From positions 1-7,022 of the forward strand of contig CANJXD010000309.1 in assembly GCA_947478535.1 (NCBI GenBank): a DNA stretch of 7,022 nucleotides. Reading direction: 5' to 3'. The notes beneath the pieces are model-generated. The model saw only the letters and a list, made by a program, of their open reading frames with translations. It did not search any database and was not told where the DNA came from. The position numbers and the translations under genes are program-made. Below, one piece after another: positions 5,141 to 7,022 of this stretch (the stretch's first letter is position 1; each line of letters starts with the position of its first letter). Origin of the DNA: Acetobacteraceae bacterium. GTDB taxonomy: Bacteria > Pseudomonadota > Alphaproteobacteria > Acetobacterales > Acetobacteraceae.

Positions 5141-6196
5141 ATGACCATGCGCTCTCCCTACCAGGACCTGCTGCCATCGCGGTATTGGCGGAGCGGCGTC
5201 TCCCAGGCGCATGTGCTGGATATTCCGGACCTCTATGTGAAGAAGTTCGCGATCGGCCCCGCGGACCGGATCGCCACCGCGGGCAGCTGCTTCGCCCAGC
5301 ACATCTCGCGCAACATGCGCGCCCGCGGCTTCAGCGTGATCGATGCCGAACCGGCCCCCGAAGGGCTGGATGAGGCGACGGCGCAGGCGCATGGCTATGG
5401 CCAGTATTCGGCCCGCTACGGCAATGTCTACACCTCCCGCCAACTCATCCAGTTGGCGCGGGAGGCGCTGGGCCAGTTCACCCCGGCCAATGCGGTATGG
5501 GAAAAGGATGGCCGCTTCTACGACGCGCTCCGCCCTTCCGTGGAACCGGACGGCCTGCGAAGCGCCGCGCACGTCGCCCTGCACCGACGCCAGCATCTGG
5601 CGCGGGTGGCGGAGGTGCTGCGTAGCGCGAGCGTCTTCGTCTTCACCCTGGGGCTGACCGAAACCTGGATCGACCGGGCCAGTGGCACCGTCTATCCCAC
5701 CGCGCCCGGCACCATCGCCGGCAGCCACGACCCGGCGGTGACGGCGTTCCACAACCTCACGACCGCTGAGGTGCTGGAGGATATGCTGGCCTTCCGCGAC
5801 CTGATGCGCGGGATCAACCCGGCCATCCGCTTCCTCCTCACCGTCTCCCCCGTGCCGCTGACGGCGACTGCCGCGTCGGACCACGTCCTGGTCGCGACCA
5901 CCTATTCGAAGTCGGTGCTGCGTGCCGTCGCGGGGGAACTCCAACAGCGCTTCGACGATGTCGACTACTTCCCTTCCTACGAGATCATCGCCAGCCCCCC
6001 GGCGCGCGGGTTCTTCTATGATCCGAACCTGCGGACCGTGAACAAGGCCGGCGTCGCGCATGTGATGCGGACCTTCTTCGCCGCGCATGGCACCGGGGCG
6101 AGCCCCCCCACCGGCCCCACGCAGAAACCCGCCGAGGAGGCCGAGGAGGACGCCGTGGTCTGCGAGGAAGCCTTGCTGGAGGCTTTCGCGCGATGA
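5141..6196 (+). CDS. GSCFA-domain protein
   Basis: This 351-aa protein carries the signature of the GSCFA family (PF08885), whose biochemical function is unproven and whose fold is thought to be related to SGNH/GDSL esterases. From the ATG at 5141: SPYQDLLPSRYWRSGV (5-20), IATAGSCFAQHISRNM (44-59) containing GSCFA at 48-52, GQYSARYGNVYTSRQL (87-102), FTLGLTETW (168-176), TVSPVPL (234-240), YFPSYEII (276-283) and DPNLRTVNKAGVAHVM (294-309). The end is an acidic linker and CEEALLEAF (341-349). No signal peptide or membrane helix is seen, so it is probably cytoplasmic. An extra 27 codons back to GTG at 5060 are open but do not look family-like. It overlaps the next gene by ATGA (6193-6196), suggesting paired production. 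A role in acyl modification of a surface polysaccharide is possible but inferred. Confidence 0.9.
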   Translation: MTMRSPYQDLLPSRYWRSGVSQAHVLDIPDLYVKKFAIGPADRIATAGSCFAQHISRNMRARGFSVIDAEPAPEGLDEATAQAHGYGQYSARYGNVYTSRQLIQLAREALGQFTPANAVWEKDGRFYDALRPSVEPDGLRSAAHVALHRRQHLARVAEVLRSASVFVFTLGLTETWIDRASGTVYPTAPGTIAGSHDPAVTAFHNLTTAEVLEDMLAFRDLMRGINPAIRFLLTVSPVPLTATAASDHVLVATTYSKSVLRAVAGELQQRFDDVDYFPSYEIIASPPARGFFYDPNLRTVNKAGVAHVMRTFFAAHGTGASPPTGPTQKPAEEAEEDAVVCEEALLEAFAR

Positions 6197-6912
6197 AGCG
6201 CATCTGTGTCCTCGGCAATTCCCACCTGGCCGCGGTGAAGCTGGGCTGGGACCAGCGGCCGGCGGCGCATGATGCCGCGCGCATGGATTTCTTCGGCACG
6301 CCAGGCGATGGCCTGGCCGATGTCGCCATCGAGGCCGGGCGCCTGGTGGCGCAGACCCCGAAGGTCCAGGCTGCCTTCGCCATGACCTCCGGCGGGATGG
6401 AGGCGGTGACACTGGCCGACTACGACGCCTTCGTGATTGTCGCCCTGCGCTACTCCATGGCCTCCCTCGTCCGGACGATCTACGCCCGCTACCGGTCGGA
6501 GGAGCACAACAACCTCGATGGCGACGTCACCATGGTGAGCGACGCAACCTTCCTCGCCACCGCCCGGCGCAAGCTGGAACGATCGCGCGCCGTCGAACTG
6601 GCGAACCAATTGCGCGGCGTGGTCTCGGCACCGATCCTCATCGTCCCGCAACTCCTGGTCAGCGAAGCGATCCTGCAGGCCACCGATGACGCGCTGGACG
6701 CGCCGCTGTGGCAGGCGGCGGTCCGGGCCGGGGATGATGTGGCGCTCGATGAGACCCTCACCCGCATCACGGCAGCGCTGGGCGATGACCGGGTGGGCTT
6801 CCTGCCGCAGCCCGCGCAGACCCGGGCCGGGCACATCTTCACGCGGCGTGAATTCGGTGTCGGCTCCGTCCGCCTCAGAGTCTGTCTCCGATCATCCCTT
6901 TGGATTGCATAG
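6193..6912 (+). CDS. SGNH/GDSL hydrolase-like protein, 3' end cut off by an insertion sequence
   Basis: The frame encodes 239 residues. It opens with MKRICVLGNSHLAAVKLGWD, whose GNSH (8-11) resembles SGNH block I with S10 as the likely nucleophile. A hydrophobic core strand follows in DYDAFVIVALRYS (77-88), and APILIVPQLLVSEAI (146-160) could be another. The family's C-terminal D-x-x-H block is absent. From residue 229 the frame enters insertion-sequence DNA, giving an artificial tail RVCLRSSLWIA before TAG at 6910-6912. The native product was probably longer, and this version has likely lost its catalytic Asp/His and may be inactive. The start ATG overlaps the GSCFA stop, so the two were probably a functional pair. 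Confidence 0.75.
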   Translation: MKRICVLGNSHLAAVKLGWDQRPAAHDAARMDFFGTPGDGLADVAIEAGRLVAQTPKVQAAFAMTSGGMEAVTLADYDAFVIVALRYSMASLVRTIYARYRSEEHNNLDGDVTMVSDATFLATARRKLERSRAVELANQLRGVVSAPILIVPQLLVSEAILQATDDALDAPLWQAAVRAGDDVALDETLTRITAALGDDRVGFLPQPAQTRAGHIFTRREFGVGSVRLRVCLRSSLWIA

Positions 6913-7022
6913 TTTCCTGACCATGAGCCTGATCGATGCCATCCGCAGGAAGGCGAGTGCGTTGCGGCTCAGGTTTTCCCAATCCTTGGCGAGCCGACGG
7001 CAGCGGTTGATCCACGCGATGG
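6878..7022 (-). mobile_element. End of an IS5-type insertion sequence (partial, continues beyond the window)
   Basis: A sharp change occurs near 6878, where the SGNH gene stops looking native and a transposase end begins on the opposite strand. The likely element terminus reads GAGTCTGTCTCCG from 6878, fourteen bases outside the transposase stop codon, the position expected for a terminal inverted repeat. The three bases before it, TCA (6875-6877), could be one copy of a TNA target duplication as made by the IS1031 subgroup of IS5. The other end lies outside the window, so the boundary and subgroup remain unproven. Confidence 0.65.
6892..7022 (-). CDS. IS5-family transposase, C-terminal fragment (partial)
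   Basis: On the minus strand, from the window edge to TGA at 6894-6892, 42 codons are open. They encode IAWINRCRRLAKDWENL followed by SRNALAFLRMASIRLMVRKL and CNPKG. The RCRRLAKDWENLSRNALAFL pattern followed by IRLMVRKL is characteristic of the extreme C-terminus of IS5-type DDE transposases, including the last acidic residue region (K-D-W-E) near the end. The start and most of the DDE core lie beyond the window, so whether the full transposase is intact cannot be seen. Confidence 0.88.
   Translation of the reverse strand, partial: IAWINRCRRLAKDWENLSRNALAFLRMASIRLMVRKLCNPKG

Noticed and set aside
5084..6412. A minus-strand frame of about 440 codons antisense to the GSCFA and SGNH-like genes.
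   Set aside because: Low-complexity Arg/Gly/Ala composition without motifs; it spans the junction of two well-supported genes on the other strand.

Overview
The window is GC-rich and densely coded, and looks like a chromosomal segment of an alphaproteobacterium, most likely Acetobacteraceae/Rhodospirillales (Roseomonas-like). Three things suggest this: an NDUFA12-type complex I subunit gene beside mlaD and a DUF2155 gene, a COG3146/DUF482 acyltransferase-like gene, and a GSCFA-domain gene. No tRNA, rRNA or CRISPR array is visible.

Layout. Positions 1-3367 hold a leftward block. In order of transcription it is a 510-aa protein resembling a shortened, cysteine-poor class II ribonucleotide reductase (3367-1835), a RidA-family protein (1780-1310), a FemAB/DUF482-like protein (1276-107), and the first codons of what looks like an EamA/DMT transporter (110-1, running out of the window). 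A 213-bp divergent intergenic region (3368-3580) follows. It contains two weak NrdR-box-like sequences 32 bp apart near the ribonucleotide-reductase-like gene, and an RNA-type hairpin on the rightward side.

The rightward block (3581-6912) is tightly packed: NDUFA12-family protein, MlaD-like MCE protein, a 73-aa hypothetical protein, a secreted DUF2155 protein, then after an 81-bp gap a GSCFA-domain protein and an SGNH-like protein. Three of the junctions are ATGA stop/start overlaps, which suggests translational coupling. At about 6878 the SGNH gene runs into the end of an IS5-type insertion sequence, whose transposase C-terminus is read on the minus strand (7022-6892).

Working together. The NDUFA12-mlaD-DUF2155 part joins respiratory complex I and cell-envelope lipid functions. 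The GSCFA/SGNH pair is probably an added two-gene module, perhaps acting on acyl groups of a polysaccharide, that the IS has damaged. The most unusual item is the ribonucleotide-reductase-like protein: the TSCPD-type C-terminus is well kept, but the active-site cysteines and the PTGT-type loop are gone, so it is probably a pseudoenzyme. All family calls come from reading translated motifs; no database search was run.
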